From: Streptomyces sp. NBC_00247
GTDB taxonomy: Bacteria > Actinomycetota > Actinomycetes > Streptomycetales > Streptomycetaceae
Direction: 5' to 3'
Length of the DNA stretch: 64,000 nucleotides
Assembly: GCF_036188265.1 (NCBI RefSeq)
Contig: NZ_CP108093.1
Location: 5,352,001-5,416,000 of the forward strand
Below, piece by piece: positions 7,552-16,900 of this stretch. The translations under genes were made by a program, and so were the position numbers. The notes below the pieces were generated by a model. That model was not told the DNA's origin. It searched no databases and saw nothing but the letters and a program-made list of their open reading frames with translations. Every line of letters begins with the position of its first letter. Positions within the stretch are counted from its first letter, which is position 1.

Positions 7552-8684
7552 TCAGATCTCGCCGAGCGTGACCTCGGCCGTCCGTGTGGTACCGCCGCGG
7601 GTGTACGTCACCCGGACCTTGTCCCCCGGCTGCTCGGCCGCGAGTGCCTCCGCGAGCGAGGTGATGGTGGTGACCCCGGTACCGGCGAGCTCGGTGACGA
7701 TGTCGCCGACCCGCATCCCCGCGTCGTACGCGGCCCCGTCCCGTTCCACGCTCACCAGCGCCACCCCGGCGGGCTGGTAGTCGTCGTCGACGACCGTGCG
7801 GCCGGTGATGTCGAGTGCGGCCCGCCCCGAGTCGGTGACCTTGCCCCTGTCGATGATCTGGTCCGCGATGGTCTTCACCGTCGACACCGGAATGGCGAAG
7901 CCGATGCCGGGCGCCGCGCTGTTGCCGAGGGCGGGGTCGGTCGCCGCCAGCGTCGGGATGCCGATGACCTCGCTGTTCAGGTTGACCAGCGCGCCCCCGC
8001 TGTTGCCCGGGTTGATCGCCGCCGAGGTCTGCACCATGTTGGCGAGGGTCGCCCCCGTTCCGCCGCCCGAACGGGACTCGCTGACCGTCCGGCCGAGCGC
8101 CGAGACGATGCCCTGCGTGACACTGCTGGACAGGCCGAGCGGCGAGCCCATCGCCAGCACGATCTGCCCCACCTCGACCTTCTCCGAATCGCCGAACCTC
8201 GCCGCCCGGAGCCCGTCCGGTACGTCGTCGAGGCGGATGACCGCCAGATCCTGCGCCGGGTAGGACGAGACCAGGGAGGCGGCGAGCTCCTTCTCCCCGG
8301 TGGCGACGCTGACCTTGAAGGACTTCTCGTCACCGACGACGTGCGCGTTGGTCACGATGTTGCCGTCGGCGTCGTAGACGATGCCGGAGCCCAGCCCGTC
8401 GGTGGTCTGGATCTGGACGACGGAGGGCAGCACGTCGCCGATGACCCGCTGGTAGTCGGTCTCCAGCTGCGCGACGGCGCGGGACGCCGAACCCTGCCGG
8501 GCGGCCGACGCGGAGGTCTCGGGAGAGGACTCGGGAGAGGCCGGACCGGAGCCGGAGCCGGAGCAGCCGCTCACCAGGGCGAGCGGGAGCCGGAGCAGCC
8601 GCTCACCAGGGCGAGCGAGCAGAGACCCGCCACCAGGGACGGCGGCAGTCGGCGTGCGAGGCTGCGGGAGGGGGAAGCGTCCAT
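7552..8684 (-). pseudogene. HtrA/DegP-like trypsin-fold serine protease lipoprotein with PDZ domain, frameshifted by a 32-bp tandem duplication
   Basis: The protease part is intact: trypsin-like domain with His in IVTNAHVVGD, Asp in AQDLAVIRLDD and Ser in NPGNSGGALVN, then a PDZ domain from about TGRTVVDDDYQPAGVAL to the end. The expected lipoprotein signal is also present, but in another frame: an ATG at 8684 opens MDASPSRSLARR and leads to LALVSGC, a good lipobox. The two frames are joined by a perfect 32-bp tandem repeat (8554-8585 and 8586-8617). Removing one copy restores one continuous frame, signal to PDZ, of about 366 codons. As read, the signal frame stops at 8571. A GTG overlapping that stop (GTGA) could restart a cytosolic protease. 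It may be a real null or phase-variable allele, or an assembly error. Confidence 0.8.
8554..8617. repeat. Perfect 32-bp tandem duplication inside the protease gene
   Basis: Two identical, directly adjacent copies, 8554-8585 and 8586-8617. The unit encodes the lipobox region LALVSGCSGS. 32 is not a multiple of three, so the extra copy changes the reading frame between signal peptide and protease domain. Confidence 0.95.
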
Positions 8685-8779
8685 GTCCGGAGTATCCCGT
8701 TCGCCCCCTCCGGGCGGCGGGTGCTGGTGGGCCGAACGGACCGGACTCCACCGGTCGCCCGGACCCCGCCCGGGGTCCG

Positions 8780-9583
8780 TCAGGTCCCGCCGCGTACCCC
8801 GCACAGGTGGAGCAGCGCGGCCACCCGCCGGTACGGATCGGTCCGCCCGGCCCGCTCCTCGGCGGCGAAGATCCGCTCCAGCTCGGCGGCGTCGGGCAGC
8901 GGGGCGTCGTTCGGGGCGTTGTCGGTGAAGACGCGCACCCCGTACCAGGCGTGCAGCGGCGCCGCGATCCCCGCCAGGGTGGCGGTCAGCGCGTCGAGCC
9001 GGTCGGCCCGGACCCGGAGGCCGAGCCGGTTGGTGTAGCGGGCGGTGTCGAACGCGGCGTGCGCGGTGGCGAAGTCGCCGGCCGCGGCGGGGCGCATCGC
9101 GAGCGCGTCGCCGTTGCGTACCAGCAGGGAGAGGAGACCGTCGGGCGCCAGCACCCGGGCCAGCCCCGCCAGCAGGGCGTCCGGCTCCTCGACGTACATC
9201 AGTACGCCGTGGCAGAGGACCATGTCGAAGCTGCCGGGCAGGAAATGGACCCCGGTCTCCGAACCGTCGCCCTCGATCAGCCGGACGCGCTCGCGGATGC
9301 CCTCGGGTTCGTGCGCCAGCGCCTCACGGGCCGACGCCAGCATCGCGGTGTCGGAGTCCAGGCCGGTCACCGAGTGACCGGCCCGTGCCAGGCGGAGGGC
9401 CTGCGTGCCCTGGCCCAGTCCGACGTCGAGGACGCGCAGTCGCCGCCCCACCGGGAAGCGGGCGGCTATCTGCTCGTCCAGCTGCCGGGCCACGAGCTCC
9501 TGGCGGACGATGTTGCGCAGTCCGCCGAGCCCCGCGAGCCAGGTCGAGGAACCTCCGGTAAATCCCGAGGTCTCCGCGGTCAG
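8780..9583 (-). CDS. Class I SAM-dependent methyltransferase
   Basis: About 267 residues with a clear Rossmann methyltransferase core: motif I VLDVGLGQGTQALRLA, acidic end of strand two in VTGLDSD, motif around RLIEGDGSETG, and post-motif FDMVLCHGVLMYVEEPD then LLSLLVRN. The family moves methyl from SAM to a small molecule, RNA or lipid; the substrate is not evident. The start is uncertain. Upstream codons in frame overlap the preceding gene and look unnatural, and the best choice is a CTG at 9583 that overlaps the TGA of the DUF3043 gene and has GAGGAG 7 bases ahead, which implies translational coupling. It lies downstream of the DUF3043 gene in the same direction. Confidence 0.75.
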   Translation of the reverse strand: MTAETSGFTGGSSTWLAGLGGLRNIVRQELVARQLDEQIAARFPVGRRLRVLDVGLGQGTQALRLARAGHSVTGLDSDTAMLASAREALAHEPEGIRERVRLIEGDGSETGVHFLPGSFDMVLCHGVLMYVEEPDALLAGLARVLAPDGLLSLLVRNGDALAMRPAAAGDFATAHAAFDTARYTNRLGLRVRADRLDALTATLAGIAAPLHAWYGVRVFTDNAPNDAPLPDAAELERIFAAEERAGRTDPYRRVAALLHLCGVRGGT

Positions 9584-10176
9584 GGCCGCTCTCCTCGCTT
9601 GACCTGCGGCTTCGGCAGCCGCAGTCGGCGCATCTGGAGCGTCCGCATCAGGCCGTAGGCGACGGCGCCGCGCTGCGGGGTGTCCGGGAAGCGGATGCGC
9701 AGCTGCTTGCGCAGCCGGAACGCCAGACCGATGGAGTCCAGGACGATCAGCACGATCACGCCGAGCCAGAGCAGCAGCGAGATGTTCTGGATGTTCCGGA
9801 TCTGGATCACGCTGAGGACGAGGATGACCACGGCCATCGGCAGGAACCACTCGGCGATGCAGAAGCGCGAGTCCACGAAGTCGCGGACGAAGCGCCGCAC
9901 CGGGCCCTTGTCGCGGGTCGGGAGGTAGCGCTCGTCGCCGGAGGCGAGGGCCTCGCGCTGCTTGGCCATGTCGACCCGGCGTGCTTCGCGCGAGCGCTTC
10001 ACCGCCTCCTTGCGGTCGACCGGCGTGGTCGAGGCACGACGCCGCTGCGTCTGCGCCTCACTGCGCTTCGGCGTGGGGCGACCCTTCGGAGCCTGGGGGT
10101 CGCGGGACTGGGTGGAGAGGTCCGCCGTCACCTTGTCGGTGGGGGCCTTCTCTTCTTTGGAACGGCTACGGAACAC
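9580..10176 (-). CDS. DUF3043 family membrane protein
   Basis: A 198-residue protein matching the actinobacterial DUF3043 pattern. A basic, Lys/Arg-rich and probably disordered N-terminal half (FRSRSKEEKAP, KGRPTPKRSEAQTQRRRA, RKEAVKRSREARR) precedes a short conserved core, LPTRDKGPVRRFVRDFVDSR. Two hydrophobic helices follow at roughly residues 110-130 and 135-155, then a basic tail with RLRLPKPQVKRG. Function is not established. The GTG at 10176 begins it; its Shine-Dalgarno is weak. It overlaps the methyltransferase start and is divergent from pspA. Confidence 0.8.
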   Translation of the reverse strand: MFRSRSKEEKAPTDKVTADLSTQSRDPQAPKGRPTPKRSEAQTQRRRASTTPVDRKEAVKRSREARRVDMAKQREALASGDERYLPTRDKGPVRRFVRDFVDSRFCIAEWFLPMAVVILVLSVIQIRNIQNISLLLWLGVIVLIVLDSIGLAFRLRKQLRIRFPDTPQRGAVAYGLMRTLQMRRLRLPKPQVKRGERP

Positions 10177-10473
10177 AAAACCCAAGGGTACGGGGTCCGG
10201 CGCGCGCGCAGTCGGACCGGGCGGGAACGATCCGGCAACGGCCCGCGTCCTCCACGGTGTCCCACAGGGGCGACCAGGGCGTCCACCCCGGTCCGTGCCC
10301 GGTCGGCCCGCACCCGCCCTCTCCACCTCGGGCGGGAGCGAACGCCCGGCGCAGTCGTCCTTGGGGAGGAGCACATCGGGCCCCGAACAGTGCGGTAATG
10401 GAGGCAGGGCCCGTACTGTGGGTTCTGTTGGAGTGCTGGAGCTCAGTCGTTGAGAAGGGGGCGCGCGAAGCCC
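10177..10473. other. Divergent intergenic region upstream of pspA
   Basis: About 300 bases with no reading frame I can support. A TACTGT hexamer at 10414-10419 is a candidate -10 for the psp transcript. I see no clear operator repeat. Confidence 0.4.
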
Positions 10474-11271
10474 ATGAGCGGTGTCATGAAGCGTATGGGA
10501 ATGATCTTCCGCGCGAAGGCAAACAAGGCTCTTGACCGGGCCGAGGATCCGCGCGAGACCCTCGATTACTCGTACCAGAAGCAGCTGGAACTGCTGCAGA
10601 AGGTGCGTCGCGGAGTCGCCGACGTGGCGACGTCGCGCAAGCGGCTGGAGCTGCAGCTGAACCAGTTGCAGGGTCAGTCGTCCAAGCTGGAGGACCAGGG
10701 GCGCAAGGCGCTCGCGCTCGGCCGGGAGGACCTCGCCCGCGAGGCGCTCTCCCGTCGCGCCGCCCTCCAGCAGCAGGTCACCGACCTGGAGACGCAGCAC
10801 CGGACGCTGCAGGGCGAGGAGGAGAAGCTCACTCTCGCGGCCCAGCGGCTCCAGGCCAAGGTCGACGCCTTCCGCACCAAGAAGGAGACGATCAAGGCCA
10901 CCTACACGGCCGCCCAGGCGCAGACCCGCATCGGCGAGGCGTTCTCCGGCATCTCCGAGGAGATGGGCGACGTCGGCCTGGCCATCCAGCGGGCCGAGGA
11001 CAAGACGCAGCAGATGCAGGCCCGCGCCGGCGCGATCGACGAGCTGCTCGCCTCCGGCGCCCTGGACGACCCCACCGGCACGGCGAAGGACGACATCGCC
11101 GCCGAGCTGGACCGCATCTCCGGTGGTACGGATGTGGAGCTGGAGCTCCAGCGGATGAAGGCCGAACTGGCCGGCGGTACCTCGGCCGGCCAGCAGGCCA
11201 TCGAGGGCGGCTCCGAGGACACCGCGCCCGGCTCCCAGCAGCAGTCACCGCACCGGTACGACAAGAGCTGA
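10474..11271 (+). CDS. pspA: PspA/IM30 (ESCRT-III-like) phage-shock membrane-stress protein
   Basis: A 265-residue, almost wholly alpha-helical coiled-coil protein. It starts MKRMGMIFRAKANKALDRAEDP, the amphipathic membrane-sensing helix plus the PspA signature, followed by LDYSYQKQLELLQKVRRGVA and long heptad stretches to about residue 190. A Gly/Ser/Gln-rich tail follows. Family members form rods or rings on stressed membranes and protect the proton-motive force. The ATG at 10474 has GAAGGGGG ahead; a second in-frame ATG lies 12 bases on. Together with pspAA, a histidine kinase and a response regulator downstream, it looks like an envelope-stress module. Confidence 0.92.
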   Translation: MSGVMKRMGMIFRAKANKALDRAEDPRETLDYSYQKQLELLQKVRRGVADVATSRKRLELQLNQLQGQSSKLEDQGRKALALGREDLAREALSRRAALQQQVTDLETQHRTLQGEEEKLTLAAQRLQAKVDAFRTKKETIKATYTAAQAQTRIGEAFSGISEEMGDVGLAIQRAEDKTQQMQARAGAIDELLASGALDDPTGTAKDDIAAELDRISGGTDVELELQRMKAELAGGTSAGQQAIEGGSEDTAPGSQQQSPHRYDKS

Positions 11272-11280
11272 GGGACGGTC

Positions 11281-11559
11281 ATGATCGTACGGATCATGGG
11301 GGAGGGCCAGGTAGAACTGGCCGACGGCGAGATCGCCGAGCTGAACGCGCTCGACGACGAACTGCTCGCGGAGATGGAGCGCGGCGACGGCCCCGGATTC
11401 CGCGCCACGCTGCACGCCTTGCTCGGCCGGGTGCGCGAGCTGGGCTCGCCGCTGCCGGACGACTCCCTGGAACCGTCCGAACTGATCCTGCCCTCGCCCG
11501 ACGCCACCCTCGAAGAGGTCCGCGCCATGCTCCACGACGACGGGCTGATCCCCGGCTGA
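11281..11559 (+). CDS. pspAA: PspA-associated protein PspAA
   Basis: A 92-residue acidic protein that begins 9 bases after pspA stops, so the two are surely co-transcribed. It starts MIVRIMGEGQVELADGEIAELN, continues LDDELLAEMERGDGPGFRATL and ends in LEEVRAMLHDDGLIPG; this fits the PspAA domain that accompanies PspA in actinobacteria. The role is inferred as an adaptor or regulator of PspA assembly. A 15-bp perfect hairpin follows. Confidence 0.85.
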   Translation: MIVRIMGEGQVELADGEIAELNALDDELLAEMERGDGPGFRATLHALLGRVRELGSPLPDDSLEPSELILPSPDATLEEVRAMLHDDGLIPG

Positions 11560-11582
11560 CCCACCGGACGGCGCACTCCACC

Positions 11583-11617
11583 CCTCCGCCCGCCCGGGAC
11601 CACCGGGCGGGCGGAGG
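11583..11617 (+). terminator. Hairpin terminator after pspA-pspAA
   Basis: Perfect 15-bp arms (11583-11597 and 11603-11617) with a 5-base loop, 23 bases after the pspAA stop codon. It suggests that the kinase-regulator pair downstream has its own promoter. Confidence 0.65.
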
Positions 11618-11779
11618 CGCGTTCCGGAGCGGTGCGCCGGGGTGCGGAGGGCCGGGTGCGTACGGGCCGCGGGCACGGGCGGTGCGTCCGGCGGCCCAGG
11701 GCGTGCGCGGGCGCGTACCGGGGCGCGATGGCCGCCGCCCCGTCCGGGCCGTCTCCCGCACGCCGTACCGTTGCCCGAC

Positions 11780-13033
11780 GTGACCACCCTCGGAACCGGA
11801 CTCGCGAGCGCCCGCCGCTGGCTGCGGGACCACCCGCTCGCCTTCGACGCGGCGCTCGCCCTCGCCGTCCTCGGGACCATGCTCGCGGCGTCCTTCGCCG
11901 GCTCCCGCCCGGGCCACCACGGGCCCTTCTTCGGCTCCCGGAGCCCCGTCGCCTCCAGCGTCGTCCTGATGCTGCTCGGCGCCGCCGCACTGGTGCTGCG
12001 CAGGAAGCGGGCCCTCCAGGTGCTCGGCTTCACCTGCTGCCTGTCGGTCGTGGAGTTCGTGGTGGTCGACCCGCCGGGACCGGTGGTGATGAGCGCGGTC
12101 GTGGCCCTCTACACCGTCGCCTCCCGCACCGACCGGCCCACCACCTGGCGGGTCGGGCTCGTCACCAGCGGCGCGCTCAGCGCCGCCGCGATGATCTTCG
12201 GGGCGGCCCCCTGGTACAGCCAGGTCAACCTGGGCGTCGTCGCCTGGACCGGCCTCGCCGGGGCGGCCGGCGACGCCGTACGCAGCCGCCGGGCCTTCAT
12301 CGACGCGATCCAGGAACGCGCCGAACGCGCCGAGCGCACCCGCGACGAGGAGGCCCGCCGCCGTGTCGCCGAGGAGCGCCTGCGCATCGCCCGCGACCTG
12401 CACGACGTCGTCGCCCACCACATCGCCCTGGTCAATGTGCAGGCCGGGGTCGCCGCCCACGTCATGGACAAGCGACCGGACCAGGCCAAGGAGGCGCTCG
12501 CGCACGTACGGGACGCCAGCCGCTCCGCCCTCGACGAACTCCGCGCCACCGTGGGACTGCTGCGCCAGTCCGGCGATCCCACCGCGCCCACCGAACCCGC
12601 GCCCGGCCTCGCCGTCCTCGGCGAACTGGTCGACACCTTCCGCAACGCCGGACTCCCGGTGGAGGTCGCCTGCCCAGAGAACTCCGCCCCCCTGCCCGCG
12701 GCCGTCGACCTGGCCGCCTACCGGGTCGTCCAGGAGGCCCTGACCAATGTGCGCAAGCACGCCGGAGCCGGTACGAAGGCCGAGGTCAGCGTCGTACGGG
12801 TCGGCGGGACGGCCGAGGTGACCGTCCTCGACAACGGCCGCGGCACCCCCGCGGTCCCCGCCCAGGGCGGACTCGGCGGCGGCCACGGCCTCCTCGGCAT
12901 GCGCGAGCGCGTCACCGCGCTCGGCGGCACCCTCACGGCGGGCCCCCGCTACGGCGGCGGGTTCCGGGTGCATGCGATCCTCCCGGTGGACGTCCGGCCG
13001 GGCGGTCCGGGACGTACGGGGGGACTCGCGTGA
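11780..13033 (+). CDS. Sensor histidine kinase (NarL/LiaS-type, HisKA_3)
   Basis: A 417-residue membrane kinase. About four to five hydrophobic helices fill residues 20-165, then a short coiled linker (AERAERTRDEEARRR) leads to the HisKA_3 dimerisation motif RIARDLHDVVAHHIALV with phospho-acceptor His208. The ATPase domain has AYRVVQEALTNVRKHA (N box), VTVLDNGRG (G1) and HGLLGMRERV (G2). The stop overlaps the regulator start as GTGA, so the pair is translationally coupled. The GTG start has TACCGT 8 bases ahead, suggesting a leaderless message. Its place after pspA-pspAA suggests it senses envelope stress; the signal is inferred. Confidence 0.88.
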   Translation: MTTLGTGLASARRWLRDHPLAFDAALALAVLGTMLAASFAGSRPGHHGPFFGSRSPVASSVVLMLLGAAALVLRRKRALQVLGFTCCLSVVEFVVVDPPGPVVMSAVVALYTVASRTDRPTTWRVGLVTSGALSAAAMIFGAAPWYSQVNLGVVAWTGLAGAAGDAVRSRRAFIDAIQERAERAERTRDEEARRRVAEERLRIARDLHDVVAHHIALVNVQAGVAAHVMDKRPDQAKEALAHVRDASRSALDELRATVGLLRQSGDPTAPTEPAPGLAVLGELVDTFRNAGLPVEVACPENSAPLPAAVDLAAYRVVQEALTNVRKHAGAGTKAEVSVVRVGGTAEVTVLDNGRGTPAVPAQGGLGGGHGLLGMRERVTALGGTLTAGPRYGGGFRVHAILPVDVRPGGPGRTGGLA

Positions 13034-13719
13034 GCACGATCAGGGTGCTGCTCGCCGACGACCAGGCGCTGCTGCGCAGCGCGTTCCGGGTGCTGGTCGA
13101 CTCGGAACCCGACATGCGGGTCGTCGGCGAGGCCGCCGACGGCGCCCAGGCGGTGGAACTCGCCCGCGCCACCGCCCCCGACGTCGTCCTGATGGACATC
13201 CGGATGCCCGGCACCGACGGCCTCGCCGCGACCCGGCTGATCAGCGCGGACCCGGCGCTCGTGGGCGTACGGGTCGTCATGCTGACCACCTTCGAGGTGG
13301 ACGAGTACGTCGTCCAGTCGCTGCGGGCCGGGGCCTCCGGCTTCCTCGGCAAGGGCGCGGAACCCGAGGAGCTCCTCCAGGCGATACGCGTCGCCGCGGC
13401 CGGCGAGGCGCTGCTCTCCCCGGCCGCCACCAAGGGACTGATCGCCACTTTCCTCGCACAGGCGGCCTCTTCGGACGAACTGCCCGACGCCGCCGCCCAC
13501 GCCGAGCGGCTGGACGCGCTCACCGTCCGCGAGCGTGAGGTGCTCGTCCAAGTCGCCGCCGGACACTCCAACGACGAGATCGCCGAACGCCTCGCCGTCA
13601 GCCCGCTCACCGTCAAGACCCACGTGAACCGGGCCATGGCGAAGCTGGGCGCCCGCGACCGGGCCCAACTGGTCGTCATCGCCTACGAGTCGGGCCTGGT
13701 ACGCCCCCGGGGCGCGTGA
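13030..13719 (+). CDS. LuxR/NarL-type response regulator
   Basis: A 229-residue partner of the kinase just upstream. Receiver domain at 1-120 with the acidic pair LLADDQ, phospho-acceptor Asp56 in VVLMDIRMPG, switch Thr in VVMLTTF and a conserved Lys in GFLGKGAEP. A LuxR-type helix-turn-helix lies near the end: LTVREREVLVQVAAGHSNDEIA then SPLTVKTHVNRAMAKLGARDR. It probably controls the psp genes and/or the RND transporter that follows; this is inferred from position. A 16-bp palindrome lies shortly after the stop (13747-13762). Confidence 0.9.
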   Translation: MSTIRVLLADDQALLRSAFRVLVDSEPDMRVVGEAADGAQAVELARATAPDVVLMDIRMPGTDGLAATRLISADPALVGVRVVMLTTFEVDEYVVQSLRAGASGFLGKGAEPEELLQAIRVAAAGEALLSPAATKGLIATFLAQAASSDELPDAAAHAERLDALTVREREVLVQVAAGHSNDEIAERLAVSPLTVKTHVNRAMAKLGARDRAQLVVIAYESGLVRPRGA

Positions 13720-13937
13720 ACGGCCGCCCGCCGGACGGCCCTTCACGCACCCCGCGGGGTGCAGACCGGGTGGAGGCCCGCGTACTCCAGCTGCGGTACA
13801 CGCGGGTCGCAAAAGCACCCCGGGGGGCGACGTTCCGGCGGAGGCGATCAGGGATCGTATGACTGGATCGGGTGTGTCCCCGTCGAATCCCCGCATCCGG
13901 TCGTCACCGCGTACGCCACAGAAGAGAGACCCCACCC

Positions 13938-16900
13938 ATGTCCTGGCTGTCAAGGTTCAGCCTCGCGCAACGGGCCCTGATCGGGCTGATCTCCGTCATC
14001 GCGCTGGTCTTCGGCGCGATAGCGATCCCGCAGCTCAAGCAGCAGTTGCTGCCGACCATCGAACTGCCGATGGTGTCGGTCCTGGCGCCCTATCAGGGGG
14101 CCTCCCCCGATGTGGTCGAGAAGCAGGTCGTCGAACCGCTCGAAAACGCCATCAAGGCCGTCGACGGCATCGAGGGCGTCACCTCGACCGCCAGCGAGGG
14201 CAACGCCATCGTCATGGCCAGCTTCGACTTCGGGGACGAGGGCACCAAGCAGCTCGTCGCCGACATCCAGCAGGCCGTGAACCGGGCACGCAGCCAGCTC
14301 CCGGAGGGCGTCGACCCGCAGGTCGTCGCCGGTTCCACCGACGACATCCCGGCCGTGGTCCTCGCCGTCACCTCGGACAAGGACCAGCAGGCGCTCGCCG
14401 ACCAGCTGGACCACACCGTGGTGCCCGCCCTGGAAGACATCGAGGGCGTGGGCCAGGTCGCGATCAGCGGCGTCCAGGACATGCAGGTGTCCGTCGTCCC
14501 CGACGACCAGAAGCTCGCGGCGGCAGGTCTTTCCCCGGCCTCCGTCTCCCAGGCGCTCCAGGCGGCGGGCGGCACCATGGCGGCCGGCTCCTTCGCCGAG
14601 TCGGGCGAGAGTCGCACCATCCAGGTCGGCGGCGGGTTCACCTCGCTCCGGCAGATCGAGGACGTCCGGATCGTCCCCGGTGCTGCCACCGGCAAGCCCG
14701 GCAAGCCGGTCCGCCTCGGTGACGTCGCCACCGTGAAGCAGGAGGAGGCCACCCCGGTCTCCATCACCCGCACCAACGGCAAACCGAGCCTCGCCGTGGC
14801 GGCGACGATGGACAAGGACGGCAGCGCCGTCGCCATCTCCGACGCGGTCGAGAAGATCCTCCCCGATCTGCGCAAGGACCTGGGTGCCGGCGCCGAGCTG
14901 ACGGTCGTCACCGACCAGGGCCCGGCCGTCTCCAAGGCGATCTCCGGTCTGACCATCGAGGGCGCGCTCGGCCTGCTCTTCGCCGTCGTGGTGATCCTGA
15001 TCTTCCTGGCGTCGATCCGCTCGACGCTCGTCACCGCGGTCTCCATCCCGCTCTCCGTGGTCCTCGCGCTCATCGTGCTGTGGACCCGGGACCTCTCGCT
15101 CAACATGCTCACCCTCGGCGCGCTGACCATCGCGATCGGCCGGGTGGTGGACGACTCGATCGTCGTGCTGGAGAACATCAAGCGGCACCTCGGCTACGGC
15201 GAGGAGCGGCAGTCCGCGATCGTCGCGGCGGTGAAGGAGGTGGCCGGAGCGGTCACCGCCTCCACCCTCACCACCGTCGCCGTCTTCCTGCCGATCGGTC
15301 TCGTCGGCGGCATGGTCGGCCAGCTCTTCGGCTCGTTCTCACTCACCGTCACGGCGGCCCTGCTCGCGTCCTTGCTGGTGTCGCTGACCGTCGTCCCGGT
15401 CCTGTCCTACTGGTTCCTGCGCGCGCCCAAGGGCACCGACGAGAACCCGGACCAGGCCCGCCGCAAGGCGGAGGAGAAGGAGGCGGCGAGCCGGCTCCAG
15501 CGGATCTACGTCCCCGTCCTCGGCTTCGCCACCCGGCGCCGGGTCACCAGTGTGGTGATCGCGCTGGTGATCCTGCTCGGCACGTTCGGCATGGCCCCGC
15601 TCCTGAAGACCACCCTCTTCGACGAGGGCGAGCAGGAAGTCATCTCGCTCACCCAGGAGCTGGCTCCGGGCACGAGCCTGGACGCGGCCGACGAGGCCGC
15701 CCGCAAGGTCGAGAAGGTCATCACGGCCGACAAGAGCGTGAAGGACTACCAGGTCACCGTCGGCTCCTCCGGCTTCCTGGCCGCCTTCGGCGGCAGCACG
15801 GGTGCCAACCAGGCCTCGTACCAGATCACGCTGAAGGACGCCGGCGACTACGACGCGGCCCAGAAGCGGATCGAGGAGGGTCTCGCGAAGCTGGACGGCA
15901 TCGGCCAGACCAGCATCGCGGCGGGCGGCGGCTTCGGCAGCCAGGATCTGAGCGTCGTGGTCAAGGCGGCCGACCCGGACGTGCTGAGGAAGGCGTCCGA
16001 GGAGGTGCGCGCCGAGGTGAAGAAGCTGGACGGCGTCACCGACGTCCAGAGCGACCTCTCGCAGAGTGTCCCGCGCATCTCGGTCCGCGCCAACGACAAG
16101 GCCGCCGCGGCCGGCTTCGACCAGACCACGCTGGGCGCGCTCGTCACCGGCGCGGTCGGCGGTACGAAGTCGGGCAAGGCCATGCTGGACGACACCGAGC
16201 GTGACGTCGTCGTGAAGTCGGCGACGCCGGCCACCACCATGGCCCAGCTCGAAGACCTGAAGGTGGGCACGGTCCGGCTCAGCCAGATCGCGGACGTCGA
16301 GGTGGTCGACGGACCGGTCTCCATGACCCGTATCGACGGACAGCGCGCCGCCACCATCACCGCGCGGCCCACCGACGAGGACACCGGCGGGGTGAGCCAG
16401 GAGCTCACGAAGAAGCTCGACGCGCTGGACCTCCCCGAGGGCGCCACCGCCACCATCGGGGGTGTCAGCGCGGACCAGAGCGACGCGTACACGAAGCTCT
16501 TCCTCGCCATGCTGGCGGCCGTCGCGATCGTCTTCATGCTGCTGGTGGCGACCTTCCGTTCGCTGATCCAGCCGATGATCCTGCTGGTTTCCATCCCGTT
16601 CGCGGCCACCGGCGCGATCGGTCTGCTGCTCGTCACCGGCACCCCGATGGGCGTCCCGGCGATGATCGGCATGCTGATGCTCATCGGCATCGTGGTCACG
16701 AACGCGATCGTGCTGATCGACCTGATCAACCAGTACAGGTCCCAGGGCATGGGTGTCGTCGAGGCGGTCGTCGAGGGGGGCCGTCACCGGCTCCGGCCGA
16801 TCCTGATGACCGCGCTGGCGACGATCTTCGCGCTGCTGCCGATGGCGCTCGGCATCACCGGCGAGGGCGGGCTCATCTCCCAGCCGCTGGCCGTCGTCGT

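Noticed and set aside
13747..13762. 16-bp perfect GC palindrome after the response regulator
   Set aside because: Could be a weak terminator or a chance GC palindrome. It has no loop and no T tract, so I did not list it as a feature.
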